64,000 nucleotides of DNA from Tepidimicrobium xylanilyticum (lineage in GTDB: Bacteria > Bacillota > Clostridia > Tissierellales > Tepidimicrobiaceae). Every line of letters starts with the position of its first letter. Positions within the stretch are counted from its first letter, which is position 1. The notes under the pieces were generated by a model that worked only from the letters and a program-made list of their open reading frames with translations, was not told the DNA's origin and searched no databases. The position numbers were made by a program, and so were the translations under genes. Of this stretch, positions 9,261-18,936 are shown one piece after another. Location of the stretch: assembly GCF_900106765.1 (NCBI RefSeq), contig NZ_FNNG01000003.1, positions 218,751 to 282,750 of the forward strand, in the 5' to 3' direction.

Positions 9261-9806
9261 TCAATACTCTTTAAATAATTCTTTTTTAGCATTACACAAT
9301 GGGCAAGTTTCTTCTTCACCCGTTATACTAATAAAGCCACATACTGGGCATAACAAGATAGTTTCTGCTTCTAAATCTTTACCTAAATCTACAGCTTCTT
9401 TTGCTTTAGTAAACAATTCAGCATGAACTTTTTCCGCTTCTATAGCATATCTATAAGCTGAAAGTGCAGCCTTCTCATTTTGCATTTCTGCTACAGCTAT
9501 GTAAGCAGGGTACATTTGTTCCACTTCAAATAACTCTCCATCAATGGCTCCTTGCAGATTATCCGATGTAGAATCATAGCCAAACACTCCACCAGATAAT
9601 ACATCAAAGGAACCCACTTCATCTTTTAAAGCTTTAAAATGCAATGTAGCATGTACTTCTTCAGCATCGGAGGTTGCCATAAATAATCGGGCTACATTTG
9701 GAAAGCCATCCTTTTTAGCTTTTTCGGCCCAAATCCTGTACCTCATATGCGCTTGACTTTCTCCACCATAAGCCGACCTTAAATTGCTTGCAGTCATAGC
9801 GTTCAT
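9261..9806 (-). CDS. rbr: Rubrerythrin
   Basis: Non-haem di-iron peroxidase that reduces hydrogen peroxide in the anaerobic cytoplasm. 181 residues: an N-terminal ferritin-like four-helix domain with the ligand motifs ESQAHMRY, DAEEVHAT, EVEQMYPAY and EAEKVHAE, then a C-terminal rubredoxin-like domain with CPVC and CPLC pairs at about residues 153 and 168. The ATG at 9806 has GGGGG seven bases upstream. A single gene with its own terminator and an operator-like palindrome in the promoter. Confidence 0.95.
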   Translation of the reverse strand: MNAMTASNLRSAYGGESQAHMRYRIWAEKAKKDGFPNVARLFMATSDAEEVHATLHFKALKDEVGSFDVLSGGVFGYDSTSDNLQGAIDGELFEVEQMYPAYIAVAEMQNEKAALSAYRYAIEAEKVHAELFTKAKEAVDLGKDLEAETILLCPVCGFISITGEEETCPLCNAKKELFKEY

Positions 9807-9848
9807 ATGTATTCCCCCTTTAGTAAAGTAAATATACTATTAACTTAT

Positions 9849-9877
9849 ATTATATCCTTATTTAATAAATAAGTCTA
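9849..9877 (-). promoter_or_regulatory. Rubrerythrin promoter with palindromic spacer
   Basis: Minus strand -35 TAGACT (9872-9877) and -10 TATAAT (9849-9854) are 17 bases apart. The spacer holds the palindrome CTTATTTA-A-TAAATAAG (9857-9873), so a repressor bound here would block polymerase. A peroxide or redox regulator is a guess; the match to the PerR box is only partial. Confidence 0.6.
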
Positions 9878-10115
9878 GTTATATTAGCATTTCAAATACT
9901 TTTTCATTCAAAATTCTTAGTATTATTACATTTTTAAATGTAAATACATATAAAACAACCTTCATAACATGACATTATATCCCATCATTTCCAGATATAA
10001 TTCTTCTTGCAACTATAACCATTGAATAAATATTATAAATTTGCTTTCTACAAGACTTTTAATATTCTATTGTTCAATTCATAAAGATTAGGAAACTAAA
10101 TGTATACAATTTTTG
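9878..10115. other. Non-coding gap between rubrerythrin promoter and oppF
   Basis: AT-rich; no supported gene, RNA or strong hairpin seen. No convincing terminator follows oppF. Confidence 0.5.
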
Positions 10116-11084
10116 TTAATTATCAGTATTTTCTTCTACTAAGAAACAAGCTACTTGATGGCCACTTCCTACTGCCATTAATTTTGGTTCTTCATCAAAA
10201 CATCTGTCCATTACATAATTACAACGGGCTGCAAATCTACAACCAGGTTTTGGGTCTATTGGTGATGTTATCTCACCCTTCAGTATAATATGTTCCCGTT
10301 TGCTCTTTATACTGGGAACTGGAATAGCCGAAAGCAATGCTTGGGTATAGGGATGAAGGCTATTTTTAAACAATTCGTCTGCAGGAGCTTTTTCTACAAC
10401 TTTACCCAGATACATCACTGCGATATTGTCTGAAATATGCTTAACTACCGACAGATCATGGGTTATGAATAAATAGGTTAAGTCCAGATCTTCTTGTAAA
10501 TCCTGCATTAAATTTAATATTTGAGCTTGGATGGAAACATCTAACGCAGATACGGGTTCATCACATACTATGAATTTAGGTTTTAAGGCTAAAGCCCTGG
10601 CAATTCCTATTCGCTGCCTTCTTCCGCCATCTAGCTCGTGGGGATATGAATTCATCAATCTTTTAGCCAGCCCGACTAAGTCCATTAAACGTAGTACTTC
10701 CTTTTCCAGTTCAGAATTCTTCTTGCCTACAATATTATGTATAATCAAAGGTTCCGCTATAATTTCGGATACCGATAATCTCGGGTTTAAGGATGAAAAA
10801 GGGTCTTGAAATATTATTTGCATATCCCTCCTAAGCTTAGTCATCTGCTTTTTGTTAAATTCATTTATGTTCTGACCTTCAAAATAGATTTCCCCTTCGG
10901 TTGGCTCAAGAAGTCGAAGTATAACTCTACCTATAGTCGATTTTCCACAGCCTGACTCCCCTACAAGCCCTAATGTTTCTCCTTTTTCCATATCAAAATC
11001 TACTCCATCAACAGCATGTAACATGCCTTTTGGAGTTTTAAAATACTTTTTAATGCCTTTTACCTTTAACAGTGCTTCAGCCAT
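10116..11084 (-). CDS. oppF: Oligopeptide ABC transporter ATP-binding protein OppF
   Basis: One of two ATPases that drive peptide import. 322 residues with Walker [11 protein letters not shown]-loop [11 protein letters not shown], Walker [13 protein letters not shown] and the C-terminal oligopeptide/dipeptide extension with a cysteine cluster ([14 protein letters not shown]) typical of the OppD/OppF family. The signature reads ELDGGRRQR rather than the canonical LSGGQRQR, a variant I also associate with other clostridial OppF-like proteins. Its start overlaps the oppD stop by one base (11084). Confidence 0.95.
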   Translation of the reverse strand: MAEALLKVKGIKKYFKTPKGMLHAVDGVDFDMEKGETLGLVGESGCGKSTIGRVILRLLEPTEGEIYFEGQNINEFNKKQMTKLRRDMQIIFQDPFSSLNPRLSVSEIIAEPLIIHNIVGKKNSELEKEVLRLMDLVGLAKRLMNSYPHELDGGRRQRIGIARALALKPKFIVCDEPVSALDVSIQAQILNLMQDLQEDLDLTYLFITHDLSVVKHISDNIAVMYLGKVVEKAPADELFKNSLHPYTQALLSAIPVPSIKSKREHIILKGEITSPIDPKPGCRFAARCNYVMDRCFDEEPKLMAVGSGHQVACFLVEENTDN

Positions 11085-12073
11085 TAAAGCACCTCCTTTG
11101 CTTCTATAACGCCTTCATATATTAGACATTTCACCATATGACCTTCTTCTATATTGGTTATAAAAGGTTTTCGTTTCTTGCAAATATCCTGGGCATGGGA
11201 ACACCTAGGATGGAAAGTACAACCTGAGGGAAGATTTGTAGGATCTGGCATGAGTCCTTTTATGGGTTTCAATCTTTCCACATCTTCTTCAAGGCTGGGT
11301 ATGGAACCAAAAAGGCCTAGTGTATAAGGATGTTTAGGATTTTCAAATAATTGCTCCAATGTAGCATATTCTATTATCTCCCCAGCATACATTACAGCTA
11401 CCTTATCACAGGTCTCTGCTACGATGCCTAAGTCGTGGGTTATAAGGATCATAGCTGTATTAAACTCATCCCTTAATCGCTTCATAAGCTCCAGTACTTG
11501 AGCCTGTATGGTAACATCTAGTGCAGTAGTTGGCTCATCTGCAATGAGCAAACTAGGATTACAAGCCAAGGCTATGGCAATTACCACCCTCTGCTTCATA
11601 CCACCAGAAAACTGATGAGGATAATCTATAGCCCTTTCCTTTGGAATTCCTACTAATTCCAACATCTCATTTGCCTTTTCCATTGCTTCCTCATGAGATA
11701 AACCTTGGTGGATTTCGATTCCCTCTGCTATTTGATCTCCTACGGTCATAACTGGATTTAAAGAGGTCATAGGGTCTTGAAATATCATGGATATCTTATT
11801 ACCTCTAATGCTTCTCATATCTTCTTCAGATAGCTCCAATAGATTTTCTCCATCAAAATATATTTCACCACTAATTATCTTCCCTGGAGGATTTGGAATC
11901 AACCTCAATATGCTTAGAGCAGTTGTTGTCTTCCCTGCTCCAGTTTCTCCTACTAAGCCCAAGGTTTCCCCCCTTTTAAGAACCATATCTAATCCATTTA
12001 CAGCTTCAACTACACCCTCATCAGTAATATAATGTACTACTAAATTTTTTATTTCAAGAATGTTATTATCCAT
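11084..12073 (-). CDS. oppD: Oligopeptide ABC transporter ATP-binding protein OppD
   Basis: Partner ATPase of OppF, 329 residues, with Walker [10 protein letters not shown], canonical FSGGMKQR signature, Walker [13 protein letters not shown] and the same C-terminal [14 protein letters not shown] motif. Canonical signature here against the altered one in OppF means the two ATP sites of the heterodimer need not be equal. It sits 13 bases after oppC. Confidence 0.95.
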   Translation of the reverse strand: MDNNILEIKNLVVHYITDEGVVEAVNGLDMVLKRGETLGLVGETGAGKTTTALSILRLIPNPPGKIISGEIYFDGENLLELSEEDMRSIRGNKISMIFQDPMTSLNPVMTVGDQIAEGIEIHQGLSHEEAMEKANEMLELVGIPKERAIDYPHQFSGGMKQRVVIAIALACNPSLLIADEPTTALDVTIQAQVLELMKRLRDEFNTAMILITHDLGIVAETCDKVAVMYAGEIIEYATLEQLFENPKHPYTLGLFGSIPSLEEDVERLKPIKGLMPDPTNLPSGCTFHPRCSHAQDICKKRKPFITNIEEGHMVKCLIYEGVIEAKEVL

Positions 12074-12086
12074 ATATTCCCCTCCT

Positions 12087-12992
12087 TTACTGCTTTAATC
12101 GTGGATCCAGTGCATCTCTTAACCCGTCACCCAATAAGTTCAATGCAAGGATAGTTATTACAATAGCTAGACCTGGGAAAGTAGTAATATGGGAAGCATC
12201 CCACAAATAGGTTCTTCCATCGGACAACATTGATCCCCATTCTGGTCTAGGCTTAGGTACTCCCAGTCCAATGAAACTTAATCCAGCTGTAGATAGTATA
12301 GCTGTTGCTACTCCTAAAGTTCCTTGAACGATTACTGGAGCCAATGCGTTGGGGATTATATGTTTGGTAATAATCCTAAAGTCAGATGCCCCTATGGCCC
12401 TAGCTGCTTCTATAAACTCTTGGTCCTTCACAGTTAATACCGAGGCCCTAACTATTCTAGCATAACCTGGAATAGAGGAAATCCCAATAGCTAACATTAA
12501 ATTAAATAGATTGGTACCTAAAGCAGTAACTATTGCAATGGCAAGCAATATACTTGGAATAGCTAGAAAAATATCCATCGCCCTCATAATGATGTTATCT
12601 ATCCTCCCACCATAAAAACCTGCTATTGCACCTAAGGTTCCTCCTATTAATACCGCAATACCTACAGCAACTACCCCTACCATTAGTGAAACTCTTGCAC
12701 CATGGATTATCCTGGCGAATATATCCCTACCAAAGTTATCAGTTCCTAACCAGTGTTCCTTTGATGGTCCTTGTAATCTAATAGCAGTGTTCTGTTTAAT
12801 TGCCACCTCTTCATAATCTGCAATTATATTTGCAAATATGGCCAGCAAAATTAATATGACCATAATAATTAAACCAACCATAGCCATTTTATTCTTTTTA
12901 AGCCTTCGCCAAACTTCACCCCACTGTGATCTTTTCCGTCCCGAATTAGGTTTTAAATTAACATCCTTTTCTGCTGACATGCTTGAATTCAT
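12087..12992 (-). CDS. oppC: Oligopeptide ABC transporter permease OppC
   Basis: Membrane permease, 301 residues, with an N-terminal cytoplasmic extension, a membrane helix at about 35-55 and five further helices. The EAA loop that docks the ATPases is at [21 protein letters not shown]. The [19 protein letters not shown] motif is the DppC/OppC N-terminal hallmark. ATG 12992 has GGAGG seven bases upstream. Confidence 0.95.
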   Translation of the reverse strand: MNSSMSAEKDVNLKPNSGRKRSQWGEVWRRLKKNKMAMVGLIIMVILILLAIFANIIADYEEVAIKQNTAIRLQGPSKEHWLGTDNFGRDIFARIIHGARVSLMVGVVAVGIAVLIGGTLGAIAGFYGGRIDNIIMRAMDIFLAIPSILLAIAIVTALGTNLFNLMLAIGISSIPGYARIVRASVLTVKDQEFIEAARAIGASDFRIITKHIIPNALAPVIVQGTLGVATAILSTAGLSFIGLGVPKPRPEWGSMLSDGRTYLWDASHITTFPGLAIVITILALNLLGDGLRDALDPRLKQ

Positions 12993-13004
12993 ATTATGCC
13001 CTCC

Positions 13005-13931
13005 TTACCTGTATTGAGATTTTATACGCGGGTCTAAGAATGCATATAATATATCTACCAATAGATTGACAATACTAAATACAACCGACATAAATATAAC
13101 CGATGCTAATACCACAGGAGTATCTTTTTGCTTGATGGCTTCTACCATAAGCCTACCAACTCCGGGCCAGGAAAATACGGTTTCAGTTAGTACAGCCCCC
13201 CCTAATAGATATCCAAACTGAAGCCCTATAACAGTAACTACAGGTATTAGTGCGTTTTTTAAAGCATGTTTATTTATCACCTTTCTTTCTGCAACTCCTT
13301 TAGCCCTTGCAGTTCTTATGTAATCTTGCCTTATTACCTCTAGCATGGATGAACGGGTCATTCTGGTTATAATAGCAGCCACTCCTGTACCAAGGGTAAT
13401 TGCAGGAAGTATTAAGGAGGAAAATCCTGCATCCCCTCCAGAAGGTAATAAACCCAGATTAACTGAAAATAATAGTATTAGCATTAATCCCAACCAGAAA
13501 TTAGGCATAGATACTCCTAATAATGCTAGAATCATGGTAATACTGTCTATTGCTGAATATTGTTTAGTAGCGGAAATTATACCAACTGGGATACCAATTG
13601 CAACAGCTATTAATAATCCTGCTGTAGATAGTTTTAAAGTGGCTGGAAATCTGGAAAAGATTTCATCAAAGACTGGCTTTCTTGTTGAATAGGACCTACC
13701 AAAATCGCCTTTTAAGGCATTCTTTAAAAATCTTAAATATTGTATAATGAAGTGATCGTTTAATCCCATTTCTTCTCTTAATTTTTCAACCTGTTCCTCG
13801 GGAGCATTTTCTCCTAGTATAATTAACGCTGGATCTCCAGGTGTAAAGAACATAATACTATATACTATAAAGGTAACTCCTATAATTACTGGTATTAACA
13901 TTATTAACCTTCTAACAATATATTTATGCAT
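13005..13931 (-). CDS. oppB: Oligopeptide ABC transporter permease OppB
   Basis: Second permease, 308 residues and about six membrane helices. It starts with the family hallmark YIVRRLIMLIPVIIGVTFIVY and carries the EAA-type loop RTARAKGVAERKVINKHALKNA. It pairs with OppC to form the channel and follows the binding-protein gene after an intercistronic hairpin. Confidence 0.95.
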   Translation of the reverse strand: MHKYIVRRLIMLIPVIIGVTFIVYSIMFFTPGDPALIILGENAPEEQVEKLREEMGLNDHFIIQYLRFLKNALKGDFGRSYSTRKPVFDEIFSRFPATLKLSTAGLLIAVAIGIPVGIISATKQYSAIDSITMILALLGVSMPNFWLGLMLILLFSVNLGLLPSGGDAGFSSLILPAITLGTGVAAIITRMTRSSMLEVIRQDYIRTARAKGVAERKVINKHALKNALIPVVTVIGLQFGYLLGGAVLTETVFSWPGVGRLMVEAIKQKDTPVVLASVIFMSVVFSIVNLLVDILYAFLDPRIKSQYR

Positions 13932-13970
13932 TGTTTCCCTCCTTCATTAGCTAACCAATTGAACAGCAAT

Positions 13971-14002
13971 GGTATGGAGTCCTTTGAAAGGACTCCAGTA
14001 CC
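13971..14002 (-). terminator. Intercistronic hairpin between oppA and oppB
   Basis: Nearly perfect stem: TGGAGTCCTT/AAGGACTCCA extended by GGTA/TACC. No U-run follows, so it more likely stabilises the oppA message or acts as a partial terminator that raises binding-protein output over the membrane subunits. Confidence 0.65.
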
Positions 14003-14015
14003 ATCCACTTTAATA

Positions 14016-15539
14016 TTACTTAAAGCTTACATTTACTAATTTATGATGTCCTGCTGGATGTAATCTAAATCCTTCTACATTGCTTTGTACCCCAGCATTT
14101 TGAGTTTGGAAATATAGAAATAATTGAGGAGCATCTTCTACAATTAATTCCTGAGCTTTAGCATATACTTCTAATCTTTCACCTTCATCTATAGAGGTTC
14201 TACCTTGGTCTAATAGCTTATCTACCTCAGAATTAGTATAGAAGGTTCTGTTACCAGCTCCGCCATGCTGAGAACTGTGGAACAATGCATATAGTCCATA
14301 ATCTGCATCACCAGTTACAGTAACCCACCCTAATATGAACATGTCATGCTCTCCAGCAGCAGTCCTTTCTAGATAAGCACCCCACTCTACTTCTTCAATT
14401 GTTACCTCGACTCCAACTTCTTTAAGCTGGGCTTGGACCAGTTCTGCTATTCTAACCCTTACCGGACTATCATTTGTCCAAATGGTAGTTTTAAATCCAT
14501 CGGGGTAACCAGCTTCAGCTAATAATTCCTTAGCCTTTTCTGGGTCATATTCATATCCTTTTAGGTCCTTATTATAGCCAAACACCTTATCGTTAATAGG
14601 TCCTGTGGCCTTTTTACCTGCTCCTTCTAATACTACCTCTATTATTTCATCAACATTTACAGCATGATTTAAAGCCTTTCTAACTCTTACATCGTGGAAT
14701 GGAGCTTTTTTAGTATTAAAGCCTATGTATGATGTAGATAGGGATTCTTCTTCGATCAATACTAGTTTATCATCTTCTCTAACCTTGCCTAAATCAATTG
14801 GCTCTATATCATAAGCAATATCGATTTCTCCAGTTTTTAAACCTATGGTTCTATTAGTACCTTCTGGTATATTTCTGAATATTAAAGTATTGACCTTTGC
14901 AGGTTCACCAAAGTAATCATCAAATCTTTCTAATGTAACCTTATCTCCTGCATCATGACTTACAAACTTAAAAGGCCCTGTGCCTATAGGATTATTTGCA
15001 TAATCATCTCCAGCCTCTGTAACCGCCTTTTCGTTTAGTATTGAAGCAGCTGTATGGGCTAAATGAGCTAATATAGGTGCGAAAGGTTCTTTGGTCTTTA
15101 TTATTACTGTGTAATCACCCTCAATTTCAACAGATTCTACAGCTCCAACTATATGAGCTACTTCTGGTGAATTCATCATTCTGTCTAAACTGAATTTCAC
15201 ATCGCTTGCTCTTAGCTCTTCACCATTATGAAATTTAACCCCTTCTCTTAGTTTAAATCTCCAAGTAGTTTCATCAACTTGTTCCCAACTTTCGGCTAGT
15301 CCTGGCTCTATCTCCATGTCCTCAGTTGCTTCTACTAGGGTATTATAGATTTGCTTATTAACCCTAGAAGAAGGTTGATCGTTAGAGGCATGAGGATCTA
15401 ATGATTTAGGGTCTGCCCCTTGAGCCACTACTAGTTCATCTTTCCCACTTCCTCCAGTCTCTTTGCTACCACAAGCAGATAAGGTCAGCATCAAGACTAG
15501 TAAGATTGACAGGACAAAATAGGTTTTTCTGCTAAACAC
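14016..15539 (-). CDS. oppA: Oligopeptide-binding lipoprotein OppA
   Basis: Extracytoplasmic solute-binding protein (SBP family 5), 507 residues. A signal peptide ends in the lipobox LSAC with the lipidated Cys at 23. The family signature RFKLREGVKFHNGEELRASD lies near residues 95-115. It starts at GTG 15539 behind GGGGGAG. As the first gene of oppABCDF it captures peptides for an amino-acid-fermenting metabolism; the preferred peptide length cannot be read from sequence. Confidence 0.94.
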   Translation of the reverse strand: MFSRKTYFVLSILLVLMLTLSACGSKETGGSGKDELVVAQGADPKSLDPHASNDQPSSRVNKQIYNTLVEATEDMEIEPGLAESWEQVDETTWRFKLREGVKFHNGEELRASDVKFSLDRMMNSPEVAHIVGAVESVEIEGDYTVIIKTKEPFAPILAHLAHTAASILNEKAVTEAGDDYANNPIGTGPFKFVSHDAGDKVTLERFDDYFGEPAKVNTLIFRNIPEGTNRTIGLKTGEIDIAYDIEPIDLGKVREDDKLVLIEEESLSTSYIGFNTKKAPFHDVRVRKALNHAVNVDEIIEVVLEGAGKKATGPINDKVFGYNKDLKGYEYDPEKAKELLAEAGYPDGFKTTIWTNDSPVRVRIAELVQAQLKEVGVEVTIEEVEWGAYLERTAAGEHDMFILGWVTVTGDADYGLYALFHSSQHGGAGNRTFYTNSEVDKLLDQGRTSIDEGERLEVYAKAQELIVEDAPQLFLYFQTQNAGVQSNVEGFRLHPAGHHKLVNVSFK

Positions 15540-15564
15540 AAAATCTCCCCCTTATTACTTTTTA

Positions 15565-15595
15565 TTATAAATTGAGATTAAATCTCAATTTATAA
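15565..15595. promoter_or_regulatory. 31-base palindrome upstream of oppA
   Basis: Two 15-base perfect arms (TTATAAATTGAGATT and its complement) around a single central A, 25 bases upstream of the oppA start. It overlaps a TATAAT-like box on the minus strand, so it may be a repressor operator; as RNA it would be a 5' hairpin. No U-run typical of a terminator follows. Confidence 0.6.
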
Positions 15596-15808
15596 ACAGC
15601 AATTAATATGATGCTCTATTTCATACTATGTAATATAAAACCATTACTTTCCAAATTTATAACCCTTTTTTGGAGTCCCACTAAATGTGATTATATTTCA
15701 CCAATATAATTTTGTCAATATATTCTGATTAGTGTGACTTGTGTGTAATATTGGAATTATGTAATTTTACTGACTTTTCTATTGATTATAAAAATTTTGT
15801 CTTGCTAA

Positions 15809-15835
15809 AAAGGTAGAGAATTTTTCTCTACCTTT
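15809..15835 (-). terminator. Terminator after cotJC
   Basis: 12-base-pair stem AAAGGTAGAGAA/TTCTCTACCTTT with a 3-base loop, overlapping the cotJC stop; the downstream U-run is short. Confidence 0.8.
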
Positions 15836-16406
15836 AATAATATTTCTTTCTATTTAATTCATCTTGTATAATCATAAGGGCTTCTCCAAATCTTTGAAAA
15901 TGGACTATCTCCCTTTCCCTTAAAAACCTTAAAGTATCCGTTACCCCTGGATCATCGCTTATATTTATTAGCCATTCATAAGTTGCTCTTGCTTTTTGTT
16001 CTGCTGCCATATCCTCATGAAGGTCCGCTACAGGGTCGCCTTTAGAATTAATGAATTTAGCTGACCAAGCATCTCCTGCTGCATTATGTGGAAATGGGCT
16101 TTTACCATGATTTACATAATGGGCTTCAAAAGGAGTTCCCTTTATTTGGTCTACAGAAGCATCTTTTACCAACTTCCAAACTAAGGTTCCTATTATTTCC
16201 CAATGTGCTAATTCTTCAGTTCCTATATCTGTTAAGATTGCCTTAGCTTGATTAGTAGGCATGGTCCACCTTTGAGTTAAGTATCTAATGCCTGCTGATA
16301 ATTCCCCATCAGCTCCACCAAATTGCTCGATTATCATAGCTGCCAGAGTAGGATTAGTCGTATCTACTCTAACTGGATATTGTAATCTCTTTTCATATAT
16401 CCACAT
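15834..16406 (-). CDS. cotJC: Spore coat protein CotJC (manganese catalase family)
   Basis: 190-residue ferritin-like protein of the manganese catalase family that is built into the inner spore coat. The EKRLQYPV start, GGADGELSAGIRYLTQRW, ELAHWEIIGTLVWKL and REIVHFQRFGEAL segments carry the Glu/His metal ligands. Whether it has catalase activity in spores is not decided by sequence. Third gene of cotJABC. Confidence 0.95.
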   Translation of the reverse strand: MWIYEKRLQYPVRVDTTNPTLAAMIIEQFGGADGELSAGIRYLTQRWTMPTNQAKAILTDIGTEELAHWEIIGTLVWKLVKDASVDQIKGTPFEAHYVNHGKSPFPHNAAGDAWSAKFINSKGDPVADLHEDMAAEQKARATYEWLINISDDPGVTDTLRFLREREIVHFQRFGEALMIIQDELNRKKYY

Positions 16407-16420
16407 AGCTTCCCCTCCTA

Positions 16421-16678
16421 TTACATGTCAAAGTTTATTTCCCAAGGCCAGGGTCCATTGATATAAGACCAAGGACAGCTACTCATACCCATAAAGGTTA
16501 ATAAGCCATATTTCGCCTCATAAAGAGATTTTAACTCTCCATATTTTTGCGAATAGGTATTATGGAGTCTTAAAGCTCTTTCGTCTTCTGGATGGGTATC
16601 CAAATATAAATTGGTTTCCACTAGTAAAAAACCTACTTCCATAATCTCCTTTAAAAGCATCATTTGTTCCCTATCCAT
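16421..16678 (-). CDS. cotJB: Spore coat protein CotJB
   Basis: Small coat protein (85 residues) with the CotJB pattern LYLDTHPEDERALRLHN, a TFMGMSSCPWSYINGPWPWE tail and a helical N-terminus. ATG 16678 has GGAGG eight bases upstream and overlaps the end of cotJA by eight bases, so the longer frame from 16687 is not needed. Needed for proper assembly of CotJA/CotJC in the coat in Bacillus. Confidence 0.93.
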   Translation of the reverse strand: MDREQMMLLKEIMEVGFLLVETNLYLDTHPEDERALRLHNTYSQKYGELKSLYEAKYGLLTFMGMSSCPWSYINGPWPWEINFDM

Positions 16679-16856
16679 AATACCCACCTCCGTTTAAATT
16701 CCCTCTTTCTTTCCTATAGGGCATATACAATTCTGGAAACAAAGTACCTCTCATTAGGGCTTCACTAGGACTAAATACCTGATTCATAATTTGAAAGGGT
16801 ATATAGACTCTAGCCAATTGCTTTTCCCTTCCCCTTTCATAATAATCTCTATTCAT
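16671..16856 (-). CDS. cotJA: Spore coat protein CotJA
   Basis: 61-residue coat protein with the CotJA core LARVYIPFQIMNQVFSPSEA and GTLFPELYMPY. First gene of cotJABC, behind AGGAGG, with a mother-cell-type promoter candidate upstream. Confidence 0.93.
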   Translation of the reverse strand: MNRDYYERGREKQLARVYIPFQIMNQVFSPSEALMRGTLFPELYMPYRKERGNLNGGGYYG

Positions 16857-16898
16857 TTACAATCCTCCTCATGAATATATGAATTTATGATTCAATAT

Positions 16899-16927
16899 AT
16901 TGTACGTGAAATATATTAAATTGTTAC
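16899..16927 (-). promoter_or_regulatory. Candidate sigma-E-type promoter of cotJABC
   Basis: Minus strand GTAACAAT (16920-16927), 13 bases, then CGTACAAT (16899-16906), close to the mother-cell sigma-E -10 box CATACANT. Spacing is a base or two short of the usual. Expected from known cotJ control in Bacillus. Confidence 0.45.
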
Positions 16928-16980
16928 AATAAATAGAATGAAAATAGTAACCAATGTGCTTTCCAAATATTAAAATGACA

Positions 16981-17013
16981 AAATAAAAATGGCCCACTAA
17001 AATGAGGCCATTT
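16981..17013 (-). terminator. Terminator after lysA
   Basis: AAATGGCC/GGCCATTT stem with a 10-base loop, then TTATTTTG on the minus strand, overlapping the lysA stop. Confidence 0.85.
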
Positions 17014-18274
17014 ACAGTTCATTTTTTATCATATCTTCATAACTTTCCCTCTTTACAATTAACCTATCTACACCATCCTTTATCATAACCACAGCTGGCT
17101 TAGGAATCTTATTGTAATTACTAGCCATAGAATAATTATAAGCTCCAGTAGACAAAACTGCCAGAATATCTCCAGATTCAATTGGTGGTACCTTTAAGTT
17201 CCAAATTAATATATCTCCTGATTCACAACATTTACCTGCTATAGTAACAGTTTCACTAGGCTCTTTGTCTGCTTTATTAGCGATAATTCCCTTATATTCC
17301 GCTTGATATAAACTAGGCCTTGGGTTATCAGTCATACCTCCATCAACGCTTGCATAAATTCTTACCCCGGGAATTTCTTTTATTGCACCTATTGTATATA
17401 AAGTTATACCAGCTTCCCCAACAATCCATCGCCCTGGTTCAATTATAACCTTAGGCCTTTCTAAGCCATAATCATTACAGCTTTCTTCAATTTCCTCCAT
17501 GAAAGCATCCGTATAATAAGAAATTGGTTTTCTTTCTTCCTTATCGATATATTTTATGCCATAACCACCACCAATATTCAATTCCTTAGTTATAAATCCA
17601 AATCTGTTTTTAGCTTCCGCCATAAGATTAACCACATTTTTGATTGCTTTAATATAATTTTCTTTATCGAAAATCTGAGAACCAATATGGAAATGAAAAC
17701 CTAATAGTCCTATATAAGTTGATTTTAAAGCATTTTCTATAGCTTCAAATATAATTCCTTGACTTAAAGGTATTCCGAATTTAGAATCTATCTGTCCCGT
17801 TTGAATATATTTATGGGTATTGCTGTCTACTCCTGGAGTAACTCTAAAAAGTACATTAATTTTTTTATTATATCTTTGAGTGATGTTGTTTAATAAGGAA
17901 AGTTCATATAAATTGTCTACTATTATCCTGCCTACTCCATACTTTATAGCTTTTTCCAATTCCTCTTCAGTTTTATTATTCCCATGAAAAATAATCTTTT
18001 CTGGAGGAAAATCCACTTGCATAACCGTATACAATTCCCCACCAGATACTACATCTATGCCAAGCTTCTCACTTTTTATTATTCTTGCCATTTCTTTGGT
18101 CAAAAAAGCTTTGCTAGCATAGAAAACCTCCGTATTTTCATATTTTTCTAAAAAATTGGTTTTAATTTCGTTAATTCTATCTAAAATCATATTTTCAGAC
18201 ATAACATATAATGGGGTTTTATATTTATTCGCTAAATATACTGTATCGACTCCAGCAAATTTAAAGTTGGTCAT
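17012..18274 (-). CDS. lysA: Diaminopimelate decarboxylase
   Basis: PLP enzyme turning meso-diaminopimelate into L-lysine, the last step of lysine synthesis. 420 residues, fold-III alanine-racemase barrel plus C-terminal beta domain. PLP lysine at K55 (FYASKAFL); glycine-rich phosphate loop GGGYGIKY; EPGRWIVGEAG; C-terminal CCESGDIL and TGAYNYSMASNYN bind substrate. Monocistronic with its own terminator. No lysine riboswitch is seen upstream. Confidence 0.96.
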   Translation of the reverse strand: MTNFKFAGVDTVYLANKYKTPLYVMSENMILDRINEIKTNFLEKYENTEVFYASKAFLTKEMARIIKSEKLGIDVVSGGELYTVMQVDFPPEKIIFHGNNKTEEELEKAIKYGVGRIIVDNLYELSLLNNITQRYNKKINVLFRVTPGVDSNTHKYIQTGQIDSKFGIPLSQGIIFEAIENALKSTYIGLLGFHFHIGSQIFDKENYIKAIKNVVNLMAEAKNRFGFITKELNIGGGYGIKYIDKEERKPISYYTDAFMEEIEESCNDYGLERPKVIIEPGRWIVGEAGITLYTIGAIKEIPGVRIYASVDGGMTDNPRPSLYQAEYKGIIANKADKEPSETVTIAGKCCESGDILIWNLKVPPIESGDILAVLSTGAYNYSMASNYNKIPKPAVVMIKDGVDRLIVKRESYEDMIKNEL

Positions 18275-18643
18275 ATTAATCCGTCCTTTCTACAAATAAT
18301 TCTTCTGACTAATTAACAAGCAATAATCATACCAATATAAACGCTTATACTTATTGAATAAAGTGAACAATCTATTCAATTAATTCCTAGTTTTCGAACT
18401 TATTATAAAAAATCACAGCTAAAACTATGCAAATTGCCAAATTTCCTGATGCTCGTACCATATTCCATTTTTACGTACTGTTTCAACATAGTTTTCCCAA
18501 AAAATTTTCTTTTTATGGTCTGGTTAACTAATAGAACCACTGCTACATAAATTTACATGGTTTATATTTGCTTTTTCTACACATAATACTACTACAATTT
18601 CATATAAAAATAAAAATTAATACCTAGGAAAGGAGTGAATATA
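18275..18643. other. Divergent intergenic region lysA / SASP
   Basis: Holds the lysA promoter (minus strand TATAAT at 18402-18407, with a TTGCAT about 19 bases upstream) and the SASP promoter region (a CATAATA box at 18582-18588 is a possible forespore -10). No gene or riboswitch fold recognised. Confidence 0.5.
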
Positions 18644-18871
18644 GTGGCTAACAACAATACTGGCTCCAATAAAATACTAGTACCTGAAGCACGACAAGCT
18701 TTAGATCAAATGAAATTAGAAATCGCTTCTGAACTTGGTTTGTCAAACTACAATTCAATTGACAAAGGAAATCTACCCTCTAGACAAAATGGTTATGTTG
18801 GTGGATATATGACAAAGAGATTAGTTCAGATGGCACAACAAAGCATGGGTGGAGGAACTACAACTAGATAG
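18644..18871 (+). CDS. Small acid-soluble spore protein, alpha/beta type
   Basis: DNA-binding spore protein that coats and protects forespore DNA, then is degraded at germination. 75 residues. The germination-protease site is in KLEIASELGL and the second conserved helix is GGYMTKRLVQMAQ. It starts at GTG 18644 with GGAG eight bases upstream; the in-frame GTG at 18635 overlaps the ribosome binding site and is rejected. The first plus-strand gene of the window, single, with its own terminator. Confidence 0.96.
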   Translation: MANNNTGSNKILVPEARQALDQMKLEIASELGLSNYNSIDKGNLPSRQNGYVGGYMTKRLVQMAQQSMGGGTTTR

Positions 18872-18881
18872 GTTTTATTGA

Positions 18882-18908
18882 AAAAGGCAGGTTTATAACC
18901 TGCCTTTT
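18882..18908. terminator. Bidirectional terminator between SASP and L,D-transpeptidase
   Basis: AAAAGGCAGG/CCTGCCTTTT, ten base pairs with a 7-base loop; A-rich on one side and T-rich on the other, serving the converging genes. Confidence 0.9.
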
Positions 18909-18936
18909 AATATTAAAAAAATTTCAATTTCCATTA

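Noticed and set aside
18275..18643. Lysine riboswitch or T-box before lysA
   Set aside because: Neither the conserved aptamer words nor a T-loop/terminator arrangement is visible.
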